A DNA stretch of 64,000 nucleotides from Nematostella vectensis. Taxonomy: Eukaryota; Cnidaria; Anthozoa; Actiniaria; Edwardsiidae. The position numbers and the translations under genes are program-made. The first letter of the stretch is position 1, and every line of letters begins with the position of its first letter. The stretch lies in the NCBI RefSeq assembly GCF_932526225.1, contig NC_064046.1, forward strand, positions 8,171,219 through 8,235,218. Reading direction: 5' to 3'. The notes under the pieces are model-generated. The model ran no database searches, had not been told where the DNA came from, and was given only the letters and a program-made list of their open reading frames with translations. This document shows, piece after piece, positions 46,448 through 58,800 of this stretch.

Positions 46448-48734
46448 CTGTGCATTGAACAAGAAATCTTTGCTCTCGTATTGAGCTGGAAGTATTCCCT
46501 TTGCGTTTTGTTGTCGATAGCTCGTGTTCCTCTCTCGACGATCGTGTTTGTATGGTGGAGCGCGATTCGCTGAAGGAGTTTATATCAGTATGACCTCGGC
46601 TGGAAGATTCTAAACCCAGAAATAGAACCCATTCTACTGCTGAGTGAATCAATTCAGCTTGTCAGTCAAAGCAATGACGTCATGGATTTCCTCCTGTAAG
46701 TCTAAACAATACGTTTCCTGTCAAGCGAGGGAATCAGGTAATCATTATGCAGAGCGCCTCGGGGTTTTGTCTTCACGACTCAATAGCTGAAGATATGATC
46801 ACTGTTCCTTATTGATTACAACACGTATTGCGAATAAACAATACAATCGTTTATGTAAGTTACTGAAGCTTTCAAGCTTCTGTCAGGAGCCATTTTCCTA
46901 ACATAAACATAAATATAGAAATAAATAAATTAAACAAAACCAAAACATAAACTTTTAATTCCTAAGATTTAAATCAGGGTTTATCTTTACTATTTTTAGA
47001 ATGCGCTCCATGAATTTCATAAGCACGCATAACTGCATGTTGTTGTTATTTTAAAAGATGCTGCAACAGAAAATTCAGTATCAGCGTTTTCTAAAATTAA
47101 ACGGTATTTTGTATTGTCTTTTGCCATCGGGGCTTTTTGAATGTCTGCTCCACTTAAATATTAAGGGTTAAAAAAAAGGAAAATGTCAAGCGGCGGCGCT
47201 GCGCGTGTTGTAAGCGCAGATCGGTTGAAGGAAAATAAGTATATTAAAACACATTCTTAATATAGCTTTATTCTATTTGGGGTTCATTTTATTATTTATA
47301 TGTATTCGATATTTACGATGCAATTTATTCAACTTCATGTTTTTCGCATGATACAAGAACGAATAACAGCAACAAAACGATGTGACAGGGCTATGCACCT
47401 ATTTTAGGCAAATATCATATCTTCTCAGATCGGATTTGCTTCAATTCATGAATGTGAGATTGATTTTCACTTATGTTTGCAGTTTTTGGTGTATTGTGTC
47501 GTCACAAGGCGGTTGTTAGGGACTAAAAGACCCCACGCTCACAGTAAGCCATCAACCATATCATAAACATCTATGAAACGGTAGATGCAAGTGTTTTGTA
47601 ATCTTTTTTCTTCAATCTTAAACGTTTTCTTAAAATTCAGTTTATTCTGGCATTTTGACACGACTTTTCCCAATTGGTTTTATTATTTTCCAGAAAAATA
47701 ACAAATAAACATTTGTAAAGAAAGTCAAGCATCACTTGCAGTGGTTCCATAAGAATAATCTTCTAATAAAAAAGGGATGAGGACGCTTCCATAACTCACG
47801 CAAGAAAAAAAATACATTCCTGGTTGATAAAAGAAGGGAAACCTTGATCGGAGGGGAGGGAAATAGTTCCTCCTTTTCCAGCTGCCCGTGTACACGGAAA
47901 CAGGAACCTTTTTCGACCGCTGTAGAGTTTTCTTTAGTGCGTGGAAGGGTGTGAAAACGTACTGATTCGCTTCAAAAGCGTCTAATTAGTATAGGATTTA
48001 AGGCTTGGTTTTTGGAGGGAGAGAGGGAGGGGGTAGGAGATGTACTCCGTTGGTTCTTTTGTAGGGATTAAGAGCGAGGAAACACCCGTAGAGTAACGCG
48101 TGCTAGGATCCTAAAATTCTATCTTTCTTTCTTTTTTATTTGTTTTTTAAGTCACAACCGCTTTTAACACAAAGCCCGAGAATGCCATTGCTTTGTTTGC
48201 GCTTCTTCATATAAAGGCTGGTACATGAGGGGTGCACCAATTTTCGTAAAAAATTGACAATTGAAATACAAAGCTCGGAAAATTAGCGGACGTCCATGTA
48301 AGGTTTATTGTTCAATCTTAAAAGGAAATTCTGTATGCCAATAGACAGCGGAAAAACTGCTGCCTCGTCTAAAAATAAGGGTACGTGCCCTTCATAGAGT
48401 ATCATATGGGGTTTCCCTTAAATTGCGAGACTTTAACTCCCCTTGCAACTTTGAATGCTCATTTGTGATGGCGCAGATATGACGTGCACAAGCAGAATAT
48501 AGAAAAATCGGAGGCGGCACAGGTAGCAACCATATGCGACTCACACGCATCTTCGAGGGATCTTTTTTTTTAATGTGTGGCATATGTTTATGAACGCCCT
48601 AGTAGCAAGGAACAAATAAATTCAACTCACGTCGGAACCGGTCTTGTCAACTGGTGCCAGCCTTTGTCTGGATGGATAGAACGCCTTTTTCAGTAGAATC
48701 TAGGTCTTAAGATTGTCCTCGCAGCATTTGCAAG

Positions 48735-48858
48735 TGCGCACCCAGGAAGGTGTGCAGGATAGGTGTCACCTGGAAAATAGATAGTATTTGACGATCTTTT
48801 AATAAATGAGTGACCTACATTTTGGCGACCAAGGGAGGATGCTCTTGCTACTAGGGCG
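48735..48858. mobile_element. Diverged copy of the CAGGCGCGTACCCAGG MITE family
   Basis: GCGCACCCAGGAAGG, GATAGGTGTCACCTGG, ATAGTATTTGACGATC and ATGAGTGACCTACATTTTGG align in order with the family core. The ends are decayed. Confidence 0.55.
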
Positions 48859-49843
48859 TTCCAAACACAATTCACACCTTGTTTCGTTTTTTTGTTTCTG
48901 CATTTCTGCCCCCGTCCTGAATGTAAAACTTGTGTTTCCACGTCGAGCATGGTTTGGGTATTTTGACGTCTGGCGGCTCCAGGCGGTCCCATTGTATTTT
49001 CTGTTGTTAGCGAGCCGTTTTTTTCAAGTCTGACAGTGGCACGTGGAAAGTCTTCTAAGAAGGAATTTCACGTGTCCAACAAGGTGTTCAAACACGTTTT
49101 TCTTCTCTGTTTCCAGAGGTGCAACTATTAAAATGCCATTTCTGACGTAAAACCATTAAAGGCCACCTCTATGAGTTCGCTTGCGGCGCTAACGCTACCT
49201 TATACAAGGCGGCACTCGCAGAGTGCATTAAAAAATGTTTTTCTTATAAATACCTAATTGGTAGACTTTCAAACTTTGACTGACCAGGGGATTTTTTTGA
49301 CACTGCTTATATTCGTGACAACAAAATACAGTTATCTAATATATCATATTGCCCCTAAATTTCATCGCAATTTAAAATAAAGCCTGACTACATTATGTGG
49401 GAGGGAAAGAGGGCGAAGCTGGTAGTAAAACATTACTGTATTTGAGAAAAATATTATTTCTTTCTTTAGCAGATTGCGGGGGCAACTGTACCTGTGGAGG
49501 TCCTAGAGGTTGGAAACGACAAAGTAGTTTACCTTTAAAGAAGGCCGGCAATCACGCCGTCCTTACGCTTCCGCACAAATATACAGACCCATTTAAATAA
49601 CCATTTACATTGGCTAATTTAACAAGTTTTTTGACGCCAAATATTGTTGTTTTTTGGGATCAATTCCTTATTTAGAGTACATGGCCATTACTTTACACAC
49701 GTGTATTGATCATGTATTGATAACTCAAAGTAAGCCACCAATACTTTTAACGGTAACCCAGTCCACCCCAAAATTCATTTTGACCGTTACCATTACCTCG
49801 GCAGCAAAATTTTATTGATACCTAATCGTATTTAGACACGTTT

Positions 49844-50001
49844 CAGGGGCGTAGCCAGGAGGGTGACCTATGGGGCCAGGGCCCCTTTTAGCAGCCAAAA
49901 ATACAGTAAATGTATGGAGAAATTATCTAAAATACAGCAGAAAATGCCTTGAAAGTCCCTTTTGGGCCCCCCTTCTGTTGAAAATCCTGGCTATGCCGCT
50001 G
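49844..50001. mobile_element. MITE with CAGGGGCGTAGCCAGG ends (copy 1)
   Basis: Left end CAGGGGCGTAGCCAGGA and right end TCCTGGCTATGCCGCTG are inverted. The interior (AGCAGCCAAAAATACAG, ATTATCTAAAATACAG, AATGCCTTGAAAGTCCCTTT) is nearly identical to 55408-55567. The ends are like those of many hAT-type MITEs. No autonomous copy is in the window. Confidence 0.82.
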
Positions 50002-51950
50002 CTTTTTCTCGACAAAAAAGATAAGTAAATAAGTAAGCAGTTACTGTAGAAACGTGAAAGAAATTTGCCATAAAACAACTAAGCATAGCACAAGCAATAT
50101 GTGACATCTTGCGGAGGCGTTTATCGTGTGTTTATTCTCCTTATGAACAACATTTTGATAGAAAATAGAGGACAGATTGGGTATAGTCAAAATCTAAAAG
50201 TGCGTTATTTTTCTTAATTTTTAAGCAGAACATATGATTTCATTTATGTGCACGCAATAAATAACGCTCAAGCGCAGAACGGATATTATCAGATATTATC
50301 ATAGCATATTTATTTTTGTGGGTGAATAGACGCTGAAGTGCCTATTTATGGAACCGGCTAAATATACCCCGCTAGAAGCATCCTCCGCTTTAACATAATA
50401 TCCTGTTACAATATCTTTTTGAAAATCACATTAAAAAATGTCAATTTCCACATAAAATTACATGAAGTATTATATAATTCAATCGAATAAGGGGAAATAA
50501 AGACATACTTTCTAGGAAAACATGCTAAAAAGCGATAGCGTCGATGGAATCACAATTTTTCAGTTGGAATCGGTTATTTAGGGACCGTGCTTCTATTTTT
50601 AAATTCCTTCTTCGGTTGTGCATACTGTGAAAATAATGATCTTAGCGGAATTAGTAACATAAACCATGCTGAGCTCTGTAAAATAGTACATCCGGTAATT
50701 CTGAAAATGTTTCTGTATTTTCAGTCTTGCGCACTTTTTATAGGAGCGCACGATTATAGTTCATGAAAATTTGAAGAGGGACACCTCAAGTTCGTATAGT
50801 AATCAGTAAAGAGATTGGTCATATCACTCCAATGCGTTAAGTTTTGAGAGACATAATGGATTTGGGGTTATTTTTTTCCATGCTTTGAGGACCCAGCGGT
50901 CTTTGCGGGCGCCCGATAAGGTCTCACAAGCAATAAGACTTTTTAACGGGAAAAATAAACGGTGAAACGTGATCACCACAAGATCGCCTTTTTCTAGGAG
51001 ACACGTAGCAGTGAATCATTGTTCTCGATTTAAACACTATCATAAATGTTTTGTCGATGTATTGTGGAGGGGAAATAAATAAAATTCCGCAAAGACGTGG
51101 GTTGTCCACTCCCGCGAAACAGGTTGCATTTCTCGGTAATTCCCTTGAAATAGTTCTACAACCCATAATTTTTTAAACTTGGCATAAACAAATTGAATAT
51201 AAGGGCTTTCAAAAAATGTAATAAAAAGATGGGGGTACCGATCTCGTTTTCACAACAGAGGGGCGTAGAGTTGACGCGTTTTTACTGATCGCGCAAGGAA
51301 AAATCCCAACTCTTAGTTTTCAAAAAGAGTGCCTATAGTCTTTAGAAAATTATGTTCTGCTTGTCGAGCTGCCAAAATCCGATCTTCTAAACAATAACCC
51401 GTAGTAGCTAATGTTCAAAACAAATCACATTTTAAGAGATCGCACTAAAAGACATTGTTTTCGCCATTATTCATACGGTAAAAAGCGCCATTTTGAAGTA
51501 TTTTTACGGCTTTTAAGAGAAATAACAAAACTTCTACAACCCAATTTTTTTTTCTTCTTTCAGTATATCATTTTTCCGTATATATTTAACTATTTGAGCA
51601 AATAAAAAATGGGGGTAACCGACTTCGTTTTTCTGTCAAAGCGATTTTAAGTAAAAAACACGCGCCTTTCGCTATGTTTTCTTGTACAACTGTGGCGCGC
51701 GCGCGCACTTAATACCGGAAAATTCGAACAAACAGCGCGCGCCACTATGCGCAGAAGGGGTGCGCAGTGCAATTCAAGGGAATTACCTTAAGAAAAACTG
51801 TAACGAAGGAATGTTTAATGCTTTTCCAGGACCGTAGCTGGGGATGGGCACTGGGGGCACACGTCCCCCAATATTTAAAAAATTATATCTATAAGAAAAT
51901 GACCAGTAGGGGCGTGGCTGTGCCCCCAATATTTTCTTAACCCTTTTGAG

Positions 51951-52802
51951 ACTGGGGGGGGGGGGGCTCTTTAAGCCCCCCCTGTGGGAATATTGCTATA
52001 ACTTCTGAACCATAGAAGCTAAGAGGCTTAAACTTAGTGACTTGTCCTAAAATCTATCTGCGGATGTTTTGATGCCATTGACATGTCGAGGGGACGCTCC
52101 CATGGCAACCGTTTTTTTACACATAGGTTTCCCAAAAACTTAAAAGTAGTGAATTTTTTATATTTTGGTCCTGTTTTCAGATTTAAATGCCTCTTTTGAC
52201 TCTATAAGTTTGTTTAGGTGACAAGTCTCACAACAGCGCTAGCCTTTTTCCTCGGATATTTGGGGGGAACGTTGGGTAAATTTTGCCCTCTCAAAGCTGT
52301 TGTTAAAAATGTCACTAGATTTACTAGATGACTACTAAAAGCTGATATTATGCATTTATCATTACATACTATGAGCAGTAATACATGCATGCAAATACTT
52401 TTTTGTAATAATTACAGATTATTAATATTTTTTTTTTTTTTTGCAAAAATCATAAGAATCCAAGATGGCGGATCCAAGATGGCGGGACAAGATGGCGGAA
52501 ATTCTTCCAAAAAAAATTGATTATAAACGTTTTTATGGCCTTTTTGCATTGTTAATTTTGACATATCTAAATGATGTAAAATGATTTCAACCCGATATCT
52601 GATAATTTAGGCAATATTTGAAAGAATATCAAGACATTGTATTTATGACGTCATTGTGACGTCATAATCAATTCGACCACACCTGAAATAGGGCGTGCCG
52701 ATTCTTTACATGATGGTGATTATTGTCTGCAAGTTTGATGGTCATAGCCCAAGCGGTTCATGAAATACGAAGGGGGGGCCTTTTAGCCCCCCCCCTCCCA
52801 GT
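51951..52802. mobile_element. About 850-bp element with ACTGGGGGG...GGGGCT inverted ends
   Basis: The left end ACTGGGGG... leads to GGGGCTCTTTAAGCCCCCCC, and the right end GGGGGGGCCTTTTAGCCCCC leads to ...CTCCCAGT, its approximate inverse. The interior is AT-rich, non-coding in all frames as far as I can see, and carries three AAGATGGCGG motifs (52453-52499). It seems to be inserted next to another repeat with GGGGCGTGGCTGTGCCCCCA (51909). Confidence 0.55.
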
Positions 52803-54167
52803 CACAGACAGATCAAAATAGCCAGTTTCTGGTTTGTGTCCCTCCAATATTTCGAGGCCTGCTACGGCAGTGTTTTTTGGAAGCTCGGCTTCTGGTTATT
52901 CAATTAACCATTTCTCTTCTCAGTTCTATGCCTACATTATTAACATTTCCATTTATAGTATTGTATGCAAGTTCTACTGATTTGGAAATAAATATTTGGC
53001 AAAACAAACTATCTGCACGTTCCACCTACTCCATTGTCAGAAGTACAGTTTAAACCCACGCTAAAAATGTATTACCCCTCTCAACAGGGCAAGGAGATCA
53101 AAAGCAAAACCGCTTTCCTTCTACACTAAAGAGGCCAATTTCACGCTGGGACCACGGGCGCGCGAAATGGGCGCTTTCAAAGCGTGGCAAATTTCTCCAG
53201 TTTCGAACGCATTTCGCTTCCTATGGCGATGGCGAACCGATGGCGCGTTGTGTAAAAAAAAAAAAAAATGCGCTGTCAAGTGGCGCGATCTCTGAAATAA
53301 GACCTCCGTAGAATCGCAAATATTGTATATGAGGTAATAAAAACCAAGAATTCAACAGAAAATGTCATTGTGTTTCTAATGAGAAACTCTTTTTTCATCG
53401 TAAGCCCTTCTGTTTTTCAGAAAATGGCAAAACTCTCGGGCTAACGATTCTCCGTTGTTTAGAATGTACTGGGGAGTTGGAAATCTATTCGCGCGCCCTC
53501 TGTAAAAACACGAAGAAATAAGATATCAAATCAAAAAGACTAGCAAAACTGTTATGAACATTTTCTTTATCATGCTTTTGTGTGTACATGGCTCGAAAAT
53601 CGTTAAAAAATTCAACCAAGTGATCCAACATAGTCCACATCCAGAGACATTTGCAACTTCGAGGATATCAAGATAAAAATATACATTTTTACAAACCGAT
53701 GAGTGTAAAGGGAACTCGTTTTCCTCGTAAAAGAATAGCTCGCGGCTATAGATCATTCAGCAGTTTCTGCTCCTATGGCCTTGGCAATAATCACCGAGGG
53801 GTAAAATTTAAAAATAATCCCACTAAAGTTATTACCTCCCCTGGATTCTGCATTTAGCGTCAAATGCCAAACGCATTTGTTTTGTTTTTTTAATATAATA
53901 GGAACCCTTTGCAAGCCTGCAGTGCATATAAGAAAAGATTACAAAATCCGCTTAAATGTCCTTTGTCAGTAAATACTTTCAGGTAAGTGTACACGCGACT
54001 GACGAACGCGGGGGTTAGCGGATTCACGGATCACGAATCAGTTCACTGCCAATAATGGAATTGTAACTCAAGCCTTAATCTTCCATGGTATTTGTCATAT
54101 AATCGGTAACAGCTAAATGTACAGTTTAACCCAAGCTCATCTTATACCCTTAAAAGAATGCCAATCA

Positions 54168-54378
54168 CCCACCCCTTTTTATTGTTTATCATTGAAAATA
54201 CAACGGTTTATTCTCAAGGAAACTTCAAAATAACAATATACCAATGAAGTCTGACATGTTATGGACGATATTTGATTGGAAATATCTTGGTTACTTGCTT
54301 GAAATTGCCGATGGAAATGGTACTTTGTGTGATTCGCCATTGAGCGGGAGCATAAAATGGCGGCGTGATTGGCCTTCT
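54168..54378 (-). repeat. Dispersed repeat family (copy 2)
   Basis: This is the minus-strand counterpart of 7554-7753. On that strand it begins CACGCCGCCATTTTATGCTC and ends AAAAAGGGGTGGGTGATTGG. Similarity runs the whole length. Confidence 0.7.
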
Positions 54379-54997
54379 TTAATAATAATAAAGTATTCAA
54401 AGTTTATGAGTATATTTTAAACATTTATCTTGCGAGTTTTAAATAACAAAATTGAAATTTAAAAAAGGTAACTTGTCATTTCTATCTTAGTCTTTGCCAA
54501 TAGTTTGTGTTGCAAAAAGCGTGTCACAGTGTTTAAGAAATAGTAACCAAACATTTGATTCATTAAATGTCTATTTTTTGCAATCATTGTTCACAATTTT
54601 AGTCACGTAGCCCTGAAACTCTGCGGTTTCGTTTTAAATAGCGAAATATTGCTCTTTAATTTCTTCGATATCAAATACACTAGACAGGGGCGGCGAAATG
54701 GTCCTAAAAGTTTGGGGGAGAGGCCGCTCGAGGGGGGGGGGAGGAGAAGTAGGGATTGAAGGTAATACCTTTTCACAACATGCTTTGCTAACCCACAGAT
54801 TCTAGTTTATTGTTAAGTGCTTCAAGTTTTATTACACCGTGATTTTATGATTACAAAGTGCGTGTCAGATTTGATAAAAATGCGCCAACACTTTTAATAA
54901 AACTGCGCGTCAAAATGTTTTACAAAGTGCGTCAATTTCATGAAGTGTGTCAATTTTATTATTGAGTGCGTCAACTATTCCAAAGTAACAACCGCCT

Positions 54998-55121
54998 TAC
55001 CCTGGGTACTAGAGTCTCGAGCTTCGTTCGTTTACTATGCGCTTACATGCGCTTCCCTCCTCGTAGTCAGTAAAGGGCGCATAGTAAACGAACGAAGCTC
55101 GAGACTCTGGTACCCAGGGTA
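54998..55121. mobile_element. 124-bp hairpin element, near-perfect 45-bp arms
   Basis: The left arm TACCCTGGGTACTAGAGTCT...TTTACTATGCGC is matched inverted by GCGCATAGTAAACGAACGAA...GGTACCCAGGGTA with one or two changes, leaving a loop of about 35 bp. The high arm identity suggests a young insertion. I see no clear target duplication. Confidence 0.75.
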
Positions 55122-55407
55122 AAAGCGTCTTAACATTTTTATTTCTCTGGGTGAAATCGAAAGTCGACTGCGACAGTGTCAAATGTCTGCATCGTGGGTT
55201 ACTTATGCACTAGTCAATTGAATCCATGGGTAATATGGTTCCAAATGGCTAGTGCATTATTCATGAAAAATGAATGCTGTCTTTTGAAACCACATACAGA
55301 TGTTAGAGGACTATAGAAGTAAACCATATTACCAAGTGATGCCCACATATTAGTAGAGTATTGTATTGAAATGGTATAAGCTGTTTTGGCTAATGTCATA
55401 CTAAAAA

Positions 55408-55567
55408 CAGGGGCGTAGCCAGGGGGGTGGCCTGGAGCCCCCCCCCCCCTTTAACAGCCAAAAATCCAGCAATACAGTATGAGTATGTATGAGACATTAT
55501 CTAAAATACAGAATAAAATGCCTTGAAAGTCCCTTTTGGGCCATCTCCTGTCCTGGCTGCGCCGCTG
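55408..55567. mobile_element. MITE with CAGGGGCGTAGCCAGG ends (copy 2)
   Basis: It has the same ends and core as 49844-50001. Flanks CTAAAAA and CCAAAAA agree at 6 of 7, which is suggestive of a short target duplication. It lies about 310 bp upstream of the ATPase start codon. Confidence 0.82.
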
Positions 55568-55874
55568 CCAAAAATATTGTCGGAAAGGTAAAATACAACC
55601 GGCCCTCAACCTGCCGTACTTCCTTTCTAAAAAAAAAAGACGAACCTGTCGGGTACCCTGTGGACAAAGCAATGAGCCCTGGGAACGATAGACGGCGCAG
55701 TGCATGCCGGGACTATAAAACTCAAAAGTACAACGAGTGCAATTGTAAATATGTGACAATAACGTGTCAGAAAAATATTATTTCTTCATCGTAACATTCC
55801 AAATAATGCAACATAGATCTAACTAGGTAATGGTTCTATTTAAGGTTTAAAATGTTTATGGAATATTCGTGGAA

Positions 55875-58800
55875 ATGGGGGATTATACAAGGTTAAAGAC
55901 GGAAGAAGAGGAGGACGATTTGCCTGTCCCTCAACTTCGTGAAGCTCCAGAAATGATGGCTACGGTCATTTCGTCCTGTGCGGCCAGTGCAATGGCCGTA
56001 GAAGAAGTACTTAAACAATTTAATACAGACCAGAGCAGGGGCTTGAGTAATGACGAGATTGAAAGACGAAGAATGCTTCACGGTTGGAATGAGTTCGATG
56101 TAGTTGAAGAAAAAGCACTGTGGAAAAAATACCTCGATCAGGTACAATTCGTTTATTATCGTCAACAGATTTATAGATAGAGTACAATGGAAGTAATATA
56201 TGTGATGCTTGCTTTGCAAGTAGTGTTTTAGTTGTGAATCGTGTGTTTTAGTGTTTGATATAGTTCAATGAACTGTGTGGGTCATTTAGTGTGTTACATA
56301 CGGGAGGATCTGTAATCTGGCTATCGTTTGTATAACTTACATTTCTAAGCAACCCTTTTTATATATCACTGTAGCGACCCCAAGAACAAGGTTAATCAAG
56401 GTTGTTTTCCTAAATTTTCCTGTAGTTTTGATAACTTAATAATCTTTTTATTATATTTGAAATACATTTTCTATTTTTTTATTCTAAAAGTGCAGGTGAG
56501 CTTGTGTTTTATTGATACAAGGGTACTTCTCCAAACAATGGAGTATTGTTTGTTACTTTTGGTATTATTCACAACCCCTCTGCTTCAGATATAAATTGCT
56601 TTTTTCTTAAACAAGTGTCTATTCCAATTTTAGGTTGAATTTATATCATCACATACCTTTCATTTCTTGTAGCTCCAATTATCTGAAAACAAATGAATGA
56701 ATAAATGAAAATGAATAAACATCTGAACAGACATAGCCCCATGCAAATAGTGCATATATGAATAGAATGTGAAATTAGAAATAAGCTATTAATATCCCTT
56801 GGCTACAAAAGATTCATCTGTATATTTATCTGCAATATTACACCATTTTAATATCTAAACTTTTTAAATAGAAATGATACAAAACAATCTCACCAAATAC
56901 ATTGTAAAATACAGTGTTTCAAAGGTTTTACAGCGTGTTTGTGCAGTTTTGTGCAAAGTCGTATGAACAGATATAGCCCCATGCAAATAGTGCATATATG
57001 AATAGAATGTGAAATTAGAACTAAGCTATTAATATCCCTTGGCTACAAAAGATTCATCTGTATATTTATCTGCAATATTACACCATTTTAATATTTAAAC
57101 TTTTTAAATAGAAATGATACAAAACAATCTCACCAAATACATTGTAAAATACAGTGTTTCAAAGGTTTTACAGCATGTTTGTGCAGTTTTGTGCAAAGTC
57201 GTATGCATGTGCTGTGCTGAGCTTTTTGTTTACTCTATTAATATATCATCATTACAGTTTTCAGGTGCATGTTTGGATAATACTAACCTTGGTATTTAAC
57301 AATACTCCACATGACAGTTTTTTATAATATTATGGGTCATGCAAACAGTAGAATATTTAGGGAATGATCTTGTGATTTCTCAATATTGCTGGCATGTTGG
57401 TACCATTGCTTGTAGTGCCAGTGACTAGTCTACTGTCTGTGGGACCATGCCACCACCCCTGGTTTATTATGCAAGAGGCAGCAGAAGAAGCAAAGTTCAT
57501 TTTTTTTATTTGATATACAGCAATGGTGCATGAAAGCGCACTAATGTAAAACATGTGAGAACATGAGAGTATGTTAAATCATGCAATTCATGTGCATGTA
57601 CCTATTTTTTTGCGCAATGAAGATTCAGCAATGTATAGTAGAAAAAGGTTAATATGTTCTGTTTATTGCAGTTTAAAGAACCCATGATATTGCTTTTGCT
57701 GGCATCAGGGTTTGTCAGTATATGTATGGGTCAATTCGATGACGCTTTCAGTATCACTGTGGTGAGTACAGTAATAAATTTACTTGCTTCAGGTGGCAAA
57801 CATTAGAGGAGAAAAACTTCCATGTACTGCAGGAGATATTGTGTACTGGTCTCTGAAAATTATTAAATTACTCTTAAATTACCTGAAAAAAAAATGAGAT
57901 TTATGTACTGTTTTCACGGTGCGGCTCCCTTCCATTCTCCTGTCACTAATAAGTACTCATTACTGACTTACAGGTTTCTTTTTTATTTCAGGCAATTTTG
58001 ATAGTGGTTACGGTAGCATTTGTTCAAGTAAGTGTCTTTTGCATTCCTGGAAACTTTACTAAAACTGCTTACATACTGTAGCAACCCCAGAGTGGGTACT
58101 CCATAAGTTTATATCTCATAATATTTAACTCTGCCATGACATTGTCCCAGTACCTCCTTTGGGTAGTACAAAAATGTTTTAATTAGAACCAGATACATCA
58201 TACTATTGTGAATAATTGATCAACTCTGCTTGATTGATAACTGAACAACCATTTTTTTGTAGGAGTACAGGTCTGATAAATCTGTCGAAGCTATTACCAA
58301 GTTAGTTCCACCACAATGCCACTGGTGAGTTATGCTTTAGCACTCACAAAAGCAATACTTCAGGTTTTCCATCGATATCCTGGTAGCAATATGCATTCTA
58401 AAAAAAAAGCTGACCACCATCATAAGAAACAACAAGAGTGCAGATGTTATAGTCAAAGGCATAGCTCACTCAGCTGCACACAAATCATGTCTGACCACAG
58501 AATATGGCCTAGGATTGAAACTGTGATTTTTGTGAAACGAGAAAAACTTGAGATCCAAGAGATGGTCTTGCTAATGACACCTTATTATGTTGCAGTGTAA
58601 GAGCAGGGAAGATGTTTAATTTCCTGGCCCGGTGCCTGGTACCAGGAGATTTGGTTTGTATCTCTATTGGAGACAGAGTTCCTGCTGATATACGCCTGAC
58701 TGAGGTGAGCAGTGTAACATAGATTTGTGTACAACACCTATTTCAATAAACGTTGTCAATTCAAATTGCGAATGATAATTGGCAAATCGAAGACCAATAA

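Larger units (their letters stand above)
46448..55874. other. Gene-poor spacer, 46.4-55.9 kb
   Basis: I see no recognisable gene. The start may include 5' exons or the promoter of the ankyrin gene, and the end the promoter of the ATPase gene. It contains MITEs at 48735-48858, 49844-50001, 51951-52802, 54998-55121 and 55408-55567, and a dispersed repeat at 54168-54378. Three AAGATGGCGG motifs lie at 52453-52499. Confidence 0.5.

Noticed and set aside
55893-56219. Minus-strand frame opposite the first ATPase exon
   Set aside because: It is a shadow of the real coding exon on the plus strand.
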